Source of the DNA: an uncultured Oxalobacteraceae bacterium
Lineage (GTDB): Bacteria > Pseudomonadota > Gammaproteobacteria > Burkholderiales > Burkholderiaceae_D
Direction: 5' to 3'
NCBI GenBank assembly: GCA_903862415.1
Contig: CAIOYD010000024.1
Span: 1 to 64,000 of the forward strand
Length of the DNA: 64,000 nucleotides
In this document: one piece after another, positions 1 through 9,087 of the stretch
Layout: each line of letters starts with the position of its first letter
Position numbering within the stretch: position 1 is the stretch's first letter
Program-made: the position numbers and the translations under genes
Notes under the pieces: generated by a model
Told to the model about the DNA's origin: nothing
Database searches by the model: none
What the model saw: only the letters and a program-made list of their open reading frames with translations

Positions 1-60
1 AAAGCTGGATAGATAATGCGAAAAACACAAACAAACAGACTTCAATGAGATCGGTTCAAA

Positions 61-1783
61 TTAAAAAGTTACACGACAAGTAGTCTGACAGATGGGGCCG
101 TTTGCATAGCAAGAAGCCAGGTTATTGAGGGCCGAACTATTTCCCAGATCAGCTGCCTGCTCAAGGTATTTTATTCCCTGTGCTTCATTTTTTTCTACCC
201 CATCTCCCTCTAAATAACACATGCCCAAATTAAACATCGCATGGGCACTTCCCTGAGCGGCAGCCTTCTCAAGCCATGCCATTCCCTGAGGTACGTCTTT
301 TTCCACGCCGGTGCCTTCCAGATAACACGAACCCAGATTAGAAAGGGCATCCGCGTGTCCCTGATTCGCCGCCTCCTGAAAAAGGTTTGCCGCGTGTGCC
401 TCATCCTTGTTGACACCGGCACCCGAATAATAACGCTCACCCAGATTAAAGATGGCCTCAGTGAATCCCTTTTTGCCCGCCAGTTGCAGCAGCATTTCGC
501 CCTTCTCTGCATCTTTTTGCACCCCCGCACCATCTAAATATTTTATGCCTAATTTAAAGCAGGCCTCAGGGTCACCCTGTTCGGCCGCCTGTTGCAACCT
601 GGCGACTTCCTTGATTCTGTCATTGATCCTTTTTAAAGCACTGATGGATTTGGTGCATCCCTGGCTAACAGCCTGTTCAAAGTATGCCACAGCCCGCATT
701 TCATCTCGTTCCGCGCCGGTTCCAGAGGCATAACACATACCTAAATTATAATAGGCTTCAGTTATTCCCTGATCCGCAGCCTGCTTAAAACGGGCTACTG
801 CCAGTTCTGCATTTTGCACTCCTGCTATACCAAGTAAATGGTTCCGTCCCAACCAAAAACTGGCTTGAGCGCAGCCATGGTCTGCCGCGTGCGTGATATG
901 TGTCAGTCCCTTTGTCGCATTTCTTTCTACACCCATACCAGTTAAATAGCACATGCCTAAATTAAAGCGGGCTTCATTTGATCCCTTGTCCGCCCCTTTT
1001 GAAACTGCGCTACCGCTCTGGCTTCGCTTTGTGACACGCCTTGCCCCTGCAAATAGCACAAGCCTAAATTATAGATGGCGTGGACATGGCCCTGATTAGC
1101 CGCCAGTTGATAAATTGCCACTCCCTTGAGCACATCTTGTGGCACACCGATGCCATGCATATTGAACATGCCCAGATTGAAAATGGCATCCGTTGATCCC
1201 TGATCGGCTACCTGCTGAAAGCAGGTTGCTGCCTGAGCTGCATTTTTTTCTACCCCTGTACCGACTAAATAACACAAGCCCAGATTAAGGATGCCCTCAG
1301 TCAATCCCTGATGAGCCGCCTGTTGATAAAGCGCAACTGCCAGTTTTTCATTTTTAATCTCACCTTTACCCGCAGCATAGCTATCACCCAGCGCGCACAG
1401 CTCTTCCGGCCTGAGCTCAAGCACAGTGCCAAACTTCACCGCCACAAACAAAGTGCAGGCATGCACTAATTCCGGACTGGCCAGCACTTCCCTGACCAGC
1501 GGTTCACATTCACCGATGAGTAAATCCGCCAGGCCCTGTACGGACTGGCTCTGCGCCTGATAATTCAGCGGGGTGTGGTTGGTGACGGATTCTATCAGCG
1601 CCAGACATACCTGCTGGCACTGGCTGATAAACGCAGCGTGGTCTTCTTCAGGTCGGCCGGAGCGGTGTTGGTATATTGCTGAATAATGCTGCTGAGTTTT
1701 TCTAAAGCGGGCGAACTGGCATCTGCTGAATTTATTGGAAAAAATAATTGATGAACAGGGTTCATGTTGGATAGTGGCTGCAT
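61..1783 (-). pseudogene. Sel1-repeat protein gene, interrupted by two frameshifts
   Basis: Read on the minus strand, three consecutive open frames together encode one Sel1-like (TPR-like) repeat protein of about 570 residues. The N-terminus lies at 1783-1595, the middle in the frame of 957-1487 (open upstream to about 1650), and the C-terminus at 61-1005. About twelve 36-residue Sel1 units are visible (NLGMCYLxGxGVxKDxxxA), including one degenerate unit. Near 1645 the frame must gain one base to go from ...APADLK to EDHAAFIS. Near 1000 one G is missing from a short G run, where ...AVAQFQK continues as GADKGSNEA only after adding a base. The unit repeats continue perfectly across both breaks, so this was a single gene. 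Sel1 proteins are usually adaptors for protein complexes or signalling; the role here is unknown. Real decay, phase variation or uncorrected base-calling error are all possible. Confidence 0.75.
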
Positions 1784-1865
1784 AAATAAACTCCTTTAGC
1801 TAAAAATAATTTAAATCAAAATCGCTACCTGGCCAGGCTGAAAATGAATTGCTTAACGACACTTG

Positions 1866-1917
1866 ATTCCCGACTAAAACCTCGGGAATGACGGGGTTTA
1901 TAAACCGCGGGAATGAC
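1866..1917. repeat. REP-like stem-loop element, copy 1
   Basis: ATTCCCGA (1866-1873) is followed after an 8-base loop by its exact reverse complement TCGGGAAT (1882-1889). Next comes the 12-base palindrome GGTTTATAAACC (1895-1906), then a second GCGGGAATGAC unit. The same CGGGAATGAC/ATTCCCG design recurs at 57164-57190. It lies in the gap upstream of the broken Sel1 gene. A dispersed intergenic repeat is the likely explanation. Confidence 0.6.
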
Positions 1918-2152
1918 TAAGGTAAATAGCGAAATCAGGTTGACTGACTACGCGTGGGGAAAATGGTATTGATATTTTCCCAGGTGCCCGCAGAGTTGGA
2001 AACGTCGTTGACATCAAAGTTCCATTGCGCGCCAATGGCGCGGTCAATTTTTAGTGCGAAAAGGTGGGTTTTACTGCAACCGTAAAATGCTTACTTTGTG
2101 GTATTTCAGTTCAATCTCGCGCCATTTCATCAAGCTGACACACTCGCCCTTT

Positions 2153-2989
2153 ATGCTCGCGCTGGAATCAGTTGCCGCTAACCGGAGAGCTTGCAAAGTG
2201 CACGACAATGACACCTATCAATTTCAGTGGCGCAGTATTTTTATTTCCGATATCCATCTGGGCACACGCGGATGTCAGGCCGAGGTGTTGCTGGATTTTT
2301 TAAAACACTGCAATGCGCAAAGCTATTATCTGGTCGGTGATGTGGTGGATGGCTGGCGGCTGCAAAAATCCTGGTATTGGCCGGGGGCACATAATGATGT
2401 GGTGCAAAAATTGTTGCGCAAGGCGCGCAAGGGCAGCCAGCTGATTTATGTGCCGGGTAACCATGATGAATTTTTACGCCAGTACATCGACTTATCGTTT
2501 GGCGATATCCAGGTCCGCCACAATCCGGTGCATGTGACCGCCGATGGGCGGCGTTTGCTGGTAATTCATGGTGACCAGTACGATAACGTTATGCTGTATT
2601 CGCGCTGGCTGGCGTTTTTGGGTGACAGTGCGTATGAAATGCTGCTGCGCCTGAATCAACCGCTGAACCGGGTGCGTCGCTGGATGGGCATGCCGCACTG
2701 GTCGCTGTCGCAGTTTGTAAAGCTCAAAGTCAAAAATGCAGTGAATTTTATTTCCCGGTTTGAAGAAGTGGTGGCCGCCGATGCCGCTCATCATCAGGTC
2801 GATGGCGTGGTTTGTGGTCATATCCATCATGCCGAAATCCGTGACATTAACGGCATCACTTACTGTAATGATGGCGACTGGGTCGAAAGTTGCACCGCGT
2901 TGGTCGAGCATATGGATGGCAGGCTGGAAATTATCCATTGGCTGGATCACTATAATCAACGCCTGCTACAACCCGCTGTGCTTGAATAA
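2153..2989 (+). CDS. LpxH-like calcineurin-family metallophosphoesterase (probable UDP-2,3-diacylglucosamine diphosphatase)
   Basis: Binuclear metallophosphoesterase with all family motifs in order: ISDIHLGT (first Asp and His), GDVVDGW, GNHDE, a VIHGDQYD block, and a C-terminal GHIHHAE followed by NDGDWVES. This layout matches the COG2908/LpxH-like group, which removes UMP from UDP-2,3-diacylglucosamine in lipid A synthesis at the inner membrane. Related proteins of the same fold act on other nucleotides, so the substrate is inferred. The frame is open back to a GTG at 2054 and has ATGs at 2087 and 2153. I chose 2153 (278 aa) because it places the first metal-binding Asp near the N-terminus as in homologues. 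No convincing ribosome-binding site decides the matter. The genes that follow (corC-like, lnt) are also envelope genes on the same strand. Confidence 0.75.
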   Translation: MLALESVAANRRACKVHDNDTYQFQWRSIFISDIHLGTRGCQAEVLLDFLKHCNAQSYYLVGDVVDGWRLQKSWYWPGAHNDVVQKLLRKARKGSQLIYVPGNHDEFLRQYIDLSFGDIQVRHNPVHVTADGRRLLVIHGDQYDNVMLYSRWLAFLGDSAYEMLLRLNQPLNRVRRWMGMPHWSLSQFVKLKVKNAVNFISRFEEVVAADAAHHQVDGVVCGHIHHAEIRDINGITYCNDGDWVESCTALVEHMDGRLEIIHWLDHYNQRLLQPAVLE

Positions 2990-3083
2990 ATTCCCCTGAA
3001 GTAACAGTTAAATTGCACAGATTTTGGAATTTGGCGTTATTTAAGGTATCCTATAGCATTACCGTATCGGCGTTTCGCCTCCT

Positions 3084-4016
3084 ATGCCAGAACATCCCAG
3101 CACGACGTCTGAATTCAAAGTTGCCACCCGTTCCGTGGTGAAAACAGCTCCCCCGGACAGCAAGCCCCACCGTTCTTTAATCGAACGCCTGACTGCACTC
3201 ATATCCCCAGAACCTGAAAGCCGCGTCGAACTGCTCGAAGTCTTGCAGGATGCGCACGAACGCAATCTCATCGATGCCGATGCACTGTCGATGATTGAAG
3301 GCGTGTTCCAGGTTTCCGACCTGTGCGCGCGCGACATCATGGTGCCGCGCTCACAAATGGATGTGATCGATATTTCCAAACCGATTGCCGAATGGATGCC
3401 GTCGGTGATCAGCACTGCACATTCGCGCTTTCCGGCCATCGAAGGCGATCGCGACAAAGTCGTCGGCGTGTTGCTGGCCAAAGATTTGCTGCGCTATTAT
3501 TTTGATGCTGAATTCAATGTCCGTGCCATGTTGCGGCCGGCGATTTTTATTCCCGAATCCAAACGCCTCAATGTGCTGCTGCGCGACTTCCGTGCCAACC
3601 GCAATCACATCGCCATGGTGGTGGATGAATACGGTGGTGTCGACGGTTTGATCACGATTGAAGATGTACTCGAACAAATCGTCGGCGATATCGAAGATGA
3701 ATATGATTTTGATGACGATGAAGATAATATCCTCTCCATCGGCACCGGGTCGCTGGGTTCGCGCTGGCGGATCAAGGGACTGACCGAAATCAGTCAGTTC
3801 AATGAAGTTCTCGGCAGTCAGTTCTCGGATGACGATGTCGACACCATCGGCGGACTGGTGGCTAATCATCAGGGGCGGGTGCCGCATAAGGGCGACAAAT
3901 TCGATATTGATCAATGGCGCTTTGAAGTGTTGCGCGCCGATCCGCGTCAGGTGCATGTGCTGCTGGTGGAACATCTGCCGGAACAATTGCTGCCTGAAGA
4001 TAACGAAGCAGGATAA
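3084..4016 (+). CDS. corC: CorC/HlyC-family CBS-domain protein
   Basis: 310-residue cytoplasmic protein with an N-terminal leader of about 60 residues, a tandem CBS pair (from RDIMVPRSQMDVID through DGLITIEDVLEQIVGDIEDE) and a C-terminal CorC_HlyC transporter-associated domain (from about residue 225, rich in Asp). CBS pairs bind adenine nucleotides. CorC proteins are linked to Mg/Co efflux, and the gene is commonly found next to lnt in proteobacteria, as here. It has no membrane segments of its own. It ends 2 bases before the GTG start of lnt, so the two are almost certainly translationally coupled. The acidic stretch DFDDDEDN around residues 212-219 is typical of the family. Confidence 0.88.
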   Translation: MPEHPSTTSEFKVATRSVVKTAPPDSKPHRSLIERLTALISPEPESRVELLEVLQDAHERNLIDADALSMIEGVFQVSDLCARDIMVPRSQMDVIDISKPIAEWMPSVISTAHSRFPAIEGDRDKVVGVLLAKDLLRYYFDAEFNVRAMLRPAIFIPESKRLNVLLRDFRANRNHIAMVVDEYGGVDGLITIEDVLEQIVGDIEDEYDFDDDEDNILSIGTGSLGSRWRIKGLTEISQFNEVLGSQFSDDDVDTIGGLVANHQGRVPHKGDKFDIDQWRFEVLRADPRQVHVLLVEHLPEQLLPEDNEAG

Positions 4017-4018
4017 TC

Positions 4019-5548
4019 GTGTCGTCATTTCTTGCCCGTTACCCGCATCGGGTATTCCTTGTTGCTGCTTTTCTGGCCGGTGCGGCCAATGTACTGGCGT
4101 TTGCGCCGCTGTCGATCTGGCCGTTGCAACTGCTCACCCTCTCAGCGCTGTTCAGTTTGCTGCTGCACTCTGGCAGCATTAAACAGGGCATGCAGTACAC
4201 CTGGCTGTATTGTTTTGCCTGGCTGTTTTTTGGCGTCATCTGGCTCACGGTCACCATGTTCCGTTATGGCGATATGCCGGTGTGGCTGTCGGTGCTGTGC
4301 GTGGCGCTGTTTGCGGCCGCGCTGGCCTGTCTGCCCGCCGCGATGATGGGGTTGGCACTGCGTCTGAAGACGAAATTTTCTGTCGCGGCCTTTTGTCTGG
4401 TGTGGCTGCCGTTATTCTGGAGTCTGGCGGAATGGCTGCGTGGCTGGATTTTTACCGGTTTTCCGTGGCTGGTGTCGGGCTATGCACACAATGTCAGTCC
4501 GCTGGCGGGTTTCGCGCCGATTTTGGGGGTGTATGGTCTGACCTGGCTCTCAGCAATGTTTGCCGGTGCCGCCACACTGATCACTCTTGGGCAGCGCCGT
4601 TATGCCGCACTGGCGCTGGGTATGCTGTTGCTGGGTAGTGCGCTCACGCTGGTGCAATGGACTAAACCACAGGGCTTGCCACTCAAGGTGCGTTTATTGC
4701 AGGGCAATATCGATCAACAAATCAAATTCGAACAAGAACATTTGCGCGATTCGCTCGACTATTATTACCATGCGATTTTGCAACAACCGGCGGATTTGAT
4801 CGTCACACCTGAATCGGCTTTGCCGCTGCCACAACACTATCTGCCAGCCGATTTTCTTCCCGGTTTGCAGCAATTTGCCAACAGCACGCACAGCGCACTT
4901 GCTTTGGGTATGTTCAGCAGCGATGGTCCCGATCTGTTTGCCAACAGCATGATAGGCATTACGCCCGGCACTCCCGGCAGCTATCGGTACGACAAACATC
5001 ATCTGGTGCCGTTTGGTGAATTCATTCCGCCCGGCTTTGCCTGGTTTTATCACTACATGCACATTCCCATGGGCGACCTGGAGCGCGGCCCCTTGCTGGC
5101 GGCTCCGTTTGCTGTCAAAGACCAGCAGGTGTTGCCCAATATTTGTTATGAAGATGTGTTTGGAGAAGAAATCGCTGCCCGCATTGCCACTGCTTACCGG
5201 CAAGAGCAACCGGTGCCGACGATTCTGTTAAATATGACCAACCTGTCCTGGTTTGGCGACAGCTGGGCTATGCCACAGCATGTGCAGATTACCCAAATGC
5301 GCACCATCGAAACTGGCCGGCCGATGCTGCGTTCGACCAACACCGGCGTGACCACGCTGGTGAATGCGCAGGGTGAAGTGGTACAGCAATTAACGCCCTT
5401 CACGCGTGGCGAGTTGCTGGTGCAGGTGCAGGGTTATCAGGGCGTGACACCCTATATTTTGTGCGGCAATCTTCTCTGGCTGGGGCTCATGAGTCTGCTG
5501 GCAGCTTTCAGTTTATGGCAACGAAGTAGTTTGCGTAGGGTGCATTAG
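4019..5548 (+). CDS. lnt: Apolipoprotein N-acyltransferase
   Basis: Transfers the third acyl chain from phospholipid to the N-terminal cysteine of apolipoproteins in the inner membrane, the last step of lipoprotein maturation. At 509 residues it has the normal length. The first 200 residues are hydrophobic membrane helices, followed by a periplasmic nitrilase-like domain and a final membrane helix. The catalytic triad is readable: Glu265 in TPESALPL, Lys326 in YDKHHLVPFGEF and Cys376 in ICYEDVFGE. The start is GTG, 2 bases after the corC-like stop. The last residues (RRVH) and the stop codon are encoded inside a dispersed repeat (see 5533-5634), so the natural C-terminus may have been altered by that repeat. 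Confidence 0.95.
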   Translation: MSSFLARYPHRVFLVAAFLAGAANVLAFAPLSIWPLQLLTLSALFSLLLHSGSIKQGMQYTWLYCFAWLFFGVIWLTVTMFRYGDMPVWLSVLCVALFAAALACLPAAMMGLALRLKTKFSVAAFCLVWLPLFWSLAEWLRGWIFTGFPWLVSGYAHNVSPLAGFAPILGVYGLTWLSAMFAGAATLITLGQRRYAALALGMLLLGSALTLVQWTKPQGLPLKVRLLQGNIDQQIKFEQEHLRDSLDYYYHAILQQPADLIVTPESALPLPQHYLPADFLPGLQQFANSTHSALALGMFSSDGPDLFANSMIGITPGTPGSYRYDKHHLVPFGEFIPPGFAWFYHYMHIPMGDLERGPLLAAPFAVKDQQVLPNICYEDVFGEEIAARIATAYRQEQPVPTILLNMTNLSWFGDSWAMPQHVQITQMRTIETGRPMLRSTNTGVTTLVNAQGEVVQQLTPFTRGELLVQVQGYQGVTPYILCGNLLWLGLMSLLAAFSLWQRSSLRRVH

Positions 5549-5634
5549 CAGCAGGCGTAATGCACCATTAATCGTAAATCCACTACTTGGTGTATTACGC
5601 TGCGCTAATACACCCTACGCTAATACACCCTACG
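5533..5634. repeat. Dispersed GTAGGGTG/CACCCTAC inverted repeat, copy 1
   Basis: GCGTAGGGTGCATTAGC (5533-5549) pairs at 16 of 17 positions with GCTAATACACCCTACGC (5604-5620). Inside it, GGCGTAATGCACCA (5554-5567) pairs with TGGTGTATTACGC (5589-5600). A partial tandem copy (TAATACACCCTACG) follows at 5621-5634. The whole unit can fold into one long nested hairpin between the convergent lnt and marC genes, and may serve as a bidirectional terminator. A related copy lies at 38443-38581. Confidence 0.75.
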
Positions 5635-5650
5635 GCAGCGCAGCCGGGGA

Positions 5651-6325
5651 TTACAGCGTCAGCAATTCCGGCCAGAACAGCGGGTCATGCAACAAATTGG
5701 TGATGCCGTTAATGACAAACTGCACGCCGATGCAAATCAGTAAAAATCCCATGATACGTGAAGTTGCCTCAATCCCATCGGCACCCAGCAGCGATGTCAG
5801 TCTTTCCGAGGCCCGCAACACCAGCCAGGAAACCCAGGCCACCAGCAGTATGCCCAACACTACCGACACATAACCCAGCCAGATCGGCAGCGCGGTTTGC
5901 GTGTGCACGCCAGTGGACATGGAAATCACCACCGCTATCGAACCCGGACCCGACAGGGTAGGCATGGCTAAGGGGCTGAAGGAAATATCGCGTTTGGCCG
6001 TGACTGCCTGCACATGCGGGTGTTCGACCGGAGGGAACAGCATGTTAAAGCCGAAACGGCAAACGATTAAACCGCCGGCAATGCGCAGTCCGGGAATCGA
6101 GATGCTGAAAAAATCCATCAGAATCGCACCTGCCAACAAAAACACCACCAGAATCGCGGCCATGTAATAGCAAGCGCGCCGCACCTGGATGGCGCGTTCC
6201 TGCGGCGTCAGATGAGCCGCAATCGCAGGCAAGATGGCGATCGTGGTCAGCGGATTGGCAATTGGCAGCAGGGCCGTGATGGTCGCCAGTATGGTGGCCA
6301 GAATTTCATAAAAAATATGCTGCAT
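5651..6325 (-). CDS. MarC-family integral membrane protein
   Basis: 224-residue, strongly hydrophobic protein with about six membrane helices and the MarC/YhcE/SnatA-family pattern: a Pro/Asn-rich first helix (LLPIANPLTTIAILPA), a central SPLAMPTLSGPGSIA block and a C-terminal IGVQFVINGI helix. Family members sit in the inner membrane and most have no proven substrate; MarC itself is not established as a drug-resistance protein. The gene starts 40 bases after the stop of the FadR-type regulator gene on the same strand, so the two may share a transcript. Its 3' end faces lnt, with the inverted repeat in between. Confidence 0.87.
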   Translation of the reverse strand: MQHIFYEILATILATITALLPIANPLTTIAILPAIAAHLTPQERAIQVRRACYYMAAILVVFLLAGAILMDFFSISIPGLRIAGGLIVCRFGFNMLFPPVEHPHVQAVTAKRDISFSPLAMPTLSGPGSIAVVISMSTGVHTQTALPIWLGYVSVVLGILLVAWVSWLVLRASERLTSLLGADGIEATSRIMGFLLICIGVQFVINGITNLLHDPLFWPELLTL

Positions 6326-6365
6326 GGGTCAACTTTCAAAAGCGGCAAATAGTGTAGCGAGCATC

Positions 6366-7205
6366 TTAAACTTTATTAATGAGTTGTGCCGAAACCTGAT
6401 CAGAGCGTGTTGGTATGAGTGCAGCAGCTTCCGCTTTGGAGAGCTTACGCGCCAGTTCACCACCTTCACTGCGCCAGAAACTGGCGTCGGCAGCACGGAT
6501 CCGGGCGGTGACATTTTCCAGATGGTGCCAGGCGGCACGGCGGGCGGCTTCCACATCTTGCTTTTCTATGGCGACGGCCATGGCATGGTGTTCGGATTGT
6601 AGTTGCCCGATAAAGTCGCTGCGCTGGGCTTCGTTAATCCGCCCAACCCGGATGGTGTCGAGTAAGAATTGACTCAAAAAATCCAGCATAGAGGTATACA
6701 GCGGATTGCCGCAGGCCTGAGATATAGCAGTATGAAAGGCAAAATCTTCTTCCACGCCATCACCACCGGCCAGAACTGCAGCGTCGATGGCTTGCAGTGC
6801 CTGCTGAATCTGCTGGTTTTGTGCCGGACTGCGACGCTGTGCTGCCAGTGCCGTCATTTCAGCTTCAATCCCGCGACGCAATTCGACAATGCGCAGTACA
6901 GCTTCCAGCGAATCCTTAACATCCATGCTCAGATGAAACGATGCCGGAGTGTTGGGTTCGGTCACAATCGTTCCCTTGCCCTGACGAGTTTCCACCAGAC
7001 CTTCAGCTTTCAAACGTGAAATGGCTTCACGGATCACCGTGCGACTGACGCCAAACCCTTCAGCTAACACCGATTCCGACGGCAGGCGCGCATGCAGGGC
7101 TACTTCACCGGTTTTAATTTTCTGTAACAGGATTTCGGTGACCCGATCGGCCAAGGTTCCGCTGGCAGTGATGGGTTCGGTTTTAAACGGAGTTATGTCG
7201 GGCAT
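6366..7205 (-). CDS. lldR: FadR-subfamily GntR regulator, probable lactate-responsive repressor of lldPD
   Basis: 279 residues. An N-terminal winged helix-turn-helix (about residues 15-85, with LPSESVLAEGFGVSRTVIREAI and the wing GLVETRQGKGT) is followed by an all-helical FCD ligand domain (about 105-235, with the metal-site residues in EEDFAFHTAISQACGN and EHHAMAVAI). LldR-type members of this subfamily repress lactate-utilisation genes and release DNA on binding lactate. The gene is transcribed away from lldP, and a palindrome fitting the FadR-family half-site pattern lies in the shared upstream region. The ligand assignment comes from this context and not from any residue I can read, so FadR-family regulator is certain and LldR probable. 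Confidence 0.85.
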   Translation of the reverse strand: MPDITPFKTEPITASGTLADRVTEILLQKIKTGEVALHARLPSESVLAEGFGVSRTVIREAISRLKAEGLVETRQGKGTIVTEPNTPASFHLSMDVKDSLEAVLRIVELRRGIEAEMTALAAQRRSPAQNQQIQQALQAIDAAVLAGGDGVEEDFAFHTAISQACGNPLYTSMLDFLSQFLLDTIRVGRINEAQRSDFIGQLQSEHHAMAVAIEKQDVEAARRAAWHHLENVTARIRAADASFWRSEGGELARKLSKAEAAALIPTRSDQVSAQLINKV

Positions 7206-7279
7206 AATATTTATTTTTTTGAGCTAACTGGTTCATTTTATTTAAATTTTTTTACCAGCACTGGATTGATACAGATCAA

Positions 7280-7308
7280 TTGACATCATACAAGATTCTT
7301 ACTAAACT
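7280..7308 (+). promoter_or_regulatory. Probable sigma-70 promoter of the lldPD operon
   Basis: TTGACA (7280-7285), a 17-base spacer and TAAACT (7303-7308) form a near-consensus sigma-70 promoter. It lies 115 bases ahead of lldP, which has an AGGAG ribosome-binding site at 7411-7415. Confidence 0.6.
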
Positions 7309-7333
7309 ACAAGGGCATATTGTGTGACGTAAT

Positions 7334-7346
7334 GTTGTCATACAAC
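7334..7346. promoter_or_regulatory. Candidate operator for the FadR/LldR-type regulator
   Basis: GTTGT-CAT-ACAAC is a perfect 5-base inverted repeat around a 3-base centre. Its core TTGTCATACAA fits the TNGTNNNACNA pattern described for LldR-type FadR regulators. It sits about 26 bases after the -10 element of the predicted lldPD promoter, a place where a bound repressor would block elongation or initiation. Confidence 0.6.
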
Positions 7347-7422
7347 TTAATGTTGTTAAAACAGCGCAACGGCAGCCGTTAATCATGCGGTGTCGATAAA
7401 AACGATAATCAGGAGATGACTT

Positions 7423-9072
7423 ATGTGGAATCAGGTGTACGACCCTTTTAACAGTGCGTGGCTTTCAACCCTGGCGGCAGCCATACCGGTGGTAGTGATG
7501 CTGGTTTCACTGGCCTTTTTGCATATCAAAGCCCATATTGCGGCCGGACTGGGTCTGGCAGCGGCCTTGATTGTGGCGATTTTCGCCTTTTCCATGCCGG
7601 CTTCCACGGCGGTCTCTGCAGCGTTGTATGGCGCTGCCAACGGCTTACTGCCGATAGGCTGGATAGTGCTGAATGTGATTTTCCTGTATCAGCTGACCGA
7701 GCGTAAAGGGCATTTCAAAATTCTTCAGGAAAGCATTACCAGCATTACCAAAGACCGCCGCCTGCAACTCTTGCTGGTGGCGTTTTCATTTGGTGCCTTC
7801 TTTGAAGGCGCCGGTGGTTTTGGTACACCGGTAGCCGTAACCGGCGCCTTGCTGATCGGTCTGGGCTTTGCGCCGCTGGCAGCATCCGGACTGTCGTTAA
7901 TTGCCAACACTGCGCCGGTGGCTTACGGTGCTCTGGGCACGCCGATTATTGCGCTCGCCGCCGTGACCGGTCTGGATATGATGCAACTCTCCGGCATGGT
8001 CGGACGGCAGTTGCCGCTGTTTTCCCTGATGGTGCCCTTCTGGCTGATCTGGGCGTTTTGCGGCTTTAAAGGTATGCGCGAAATCTGGCCGGCAATTTTG
8101 GTGGCCGGGGCCACCTTTGCCGTACCGCAGTATTTGATTTCCAATTACCATGGTCCATGGCTGGTGGATGTCGGTGCCGCGATTTGCTCTATGGCCTGCC
8201 TGACGTTGTTCCTCAAAGTCTGGGCGCCGAAACATGTCTGGACCGATGCGGCCGGTAAATTCAGCGGCGCGACCACCCCGGCAGAGCCGCTGGTGAAAAA
8301 CACGTCCACAAGCGCTGATGTTATGCGTGCCTGGCTGCCGTGGCTGATTTTATCGGTGCTGGTATTTTTGTGGGGTGTGCCGGAATGGAAGAAATATCTG
8401 GATGGTATTTCGGTATTCAAAATTGAATGGCCGGCATTGCACAAACTGGTGCACAAAATGCCTCCGGTCTCACATGCCACTGCAGCCGAAGCGGCTATCT
8501 ATAATCTGAACTGGATGTCAGCCACCGGTTCCGGCATTTTGCTCGCCTGTATTGGTTCTGGTTTGCTCATGGGGTACAAGCTGCGCGAATTGGTCAGTGT
8601 CTATTGGGATACCATCAAGTTGCTGAAGTATTCGCTGCTGACAATTGCCATCATGCTGGCGCTCGGTTATATCACCCGTTACTCTGGTCTGGATTCCACT
8701 CTTGGCCTGGCGTTTGCCCAGACGGGTGTGCTGTATCCGTTCTTTGGTACCTTGCTGGGTTGGCTGGGCGTGGCTCTGACAGGTTCGGATACCGCGTCGA
8801 ATGTGCTCTTTGGTGGCCTGCAAAAAACCTCGGCTGAACAGTTGGGAATTAACCCAATTCTGATGGCCTCAGCCAATTCTTCTGGTGGTGTGATGGGTAA
8901 GATGGTGGACGCACAATCGATTGTGGTGGCTGCTTCGGCCACCAAATGGTTCGGGCATGAAGGAGAAATTTTACGCTATGTGTTTTTCCACTCGATTGCT
9001 CTGGCCTGCCTGGTCGGACTGGTGGTGACACTGCAAGCCTATGTGTATCCATTTACCCTGATGGTGCATTAA
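7423..9072 (+). CDS. lldP: L-lactate permease
   Basis: 549-residue polytopic membrane protein of the LctP family (about 12-14 helices), importing L-lactate, and usually glycolate and D-lactate, with protons. Family landmarks include the FGAFFEGAGGFGTPVAVTGALL block near residue 130 and the C-terminal SDTASNVLFGGLQ ... ANSSGGVMGKMVDAQSI block near residues 455-505. The length is normal. The ATG at 7423 is preceded by AGGAG with a good spacer. lldD begins 15 bases after the stop, so permease and oxidase are one operon. Confidence 0.95.
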   Translation: MWNQVYDPFNSAWLSTLAAAIPVVVMLVSLAFLHIKAHIAAGLGLAAALIVAIFAFSMPASTAVSAALYGAANGLLPIGWIVLNVIFLYQLTERKGHFKILQESITSITKDRRLQLLLVAFSFGAFFEGAGGFGTPVAVTGALLIGLGFAPLAASGLSLIANTAPVAYGALGTPIIALAAVTGLDMMQLSGMVGRQLPLFSLMVPFWLIWAFCGFKGMREIWPAILVAGATFAVPQYLISNYHGPWLVDVGAAICSMACLTLFLKVWAPKHVWTDAAGKFSGATTPAEPLVKNTSTSADVMRAWLPWLILSVLVFLWGVPEWKKYLDGISVFKIEWPALHKLVHKMPPVSHATAAEAAIYNLNWMSATGSGILLACIGSGLLMGYKLRELVSVYWDTIKLLKYSLLTIAIMLALGYITRYSGLDSTLGLAFAQTGVLYPFFGTLLGWLGVALTGSDTASNVLFGGLQKTSAEQLGINPILMASANSSGGVMGKMVDAQSIVVAASATKWFGHEGEILRYVFFHSIALACLVGLVVTLQAYVYPFTLMVH

Positions 9073-9087
9073 TTTAACTGAGAGTGC

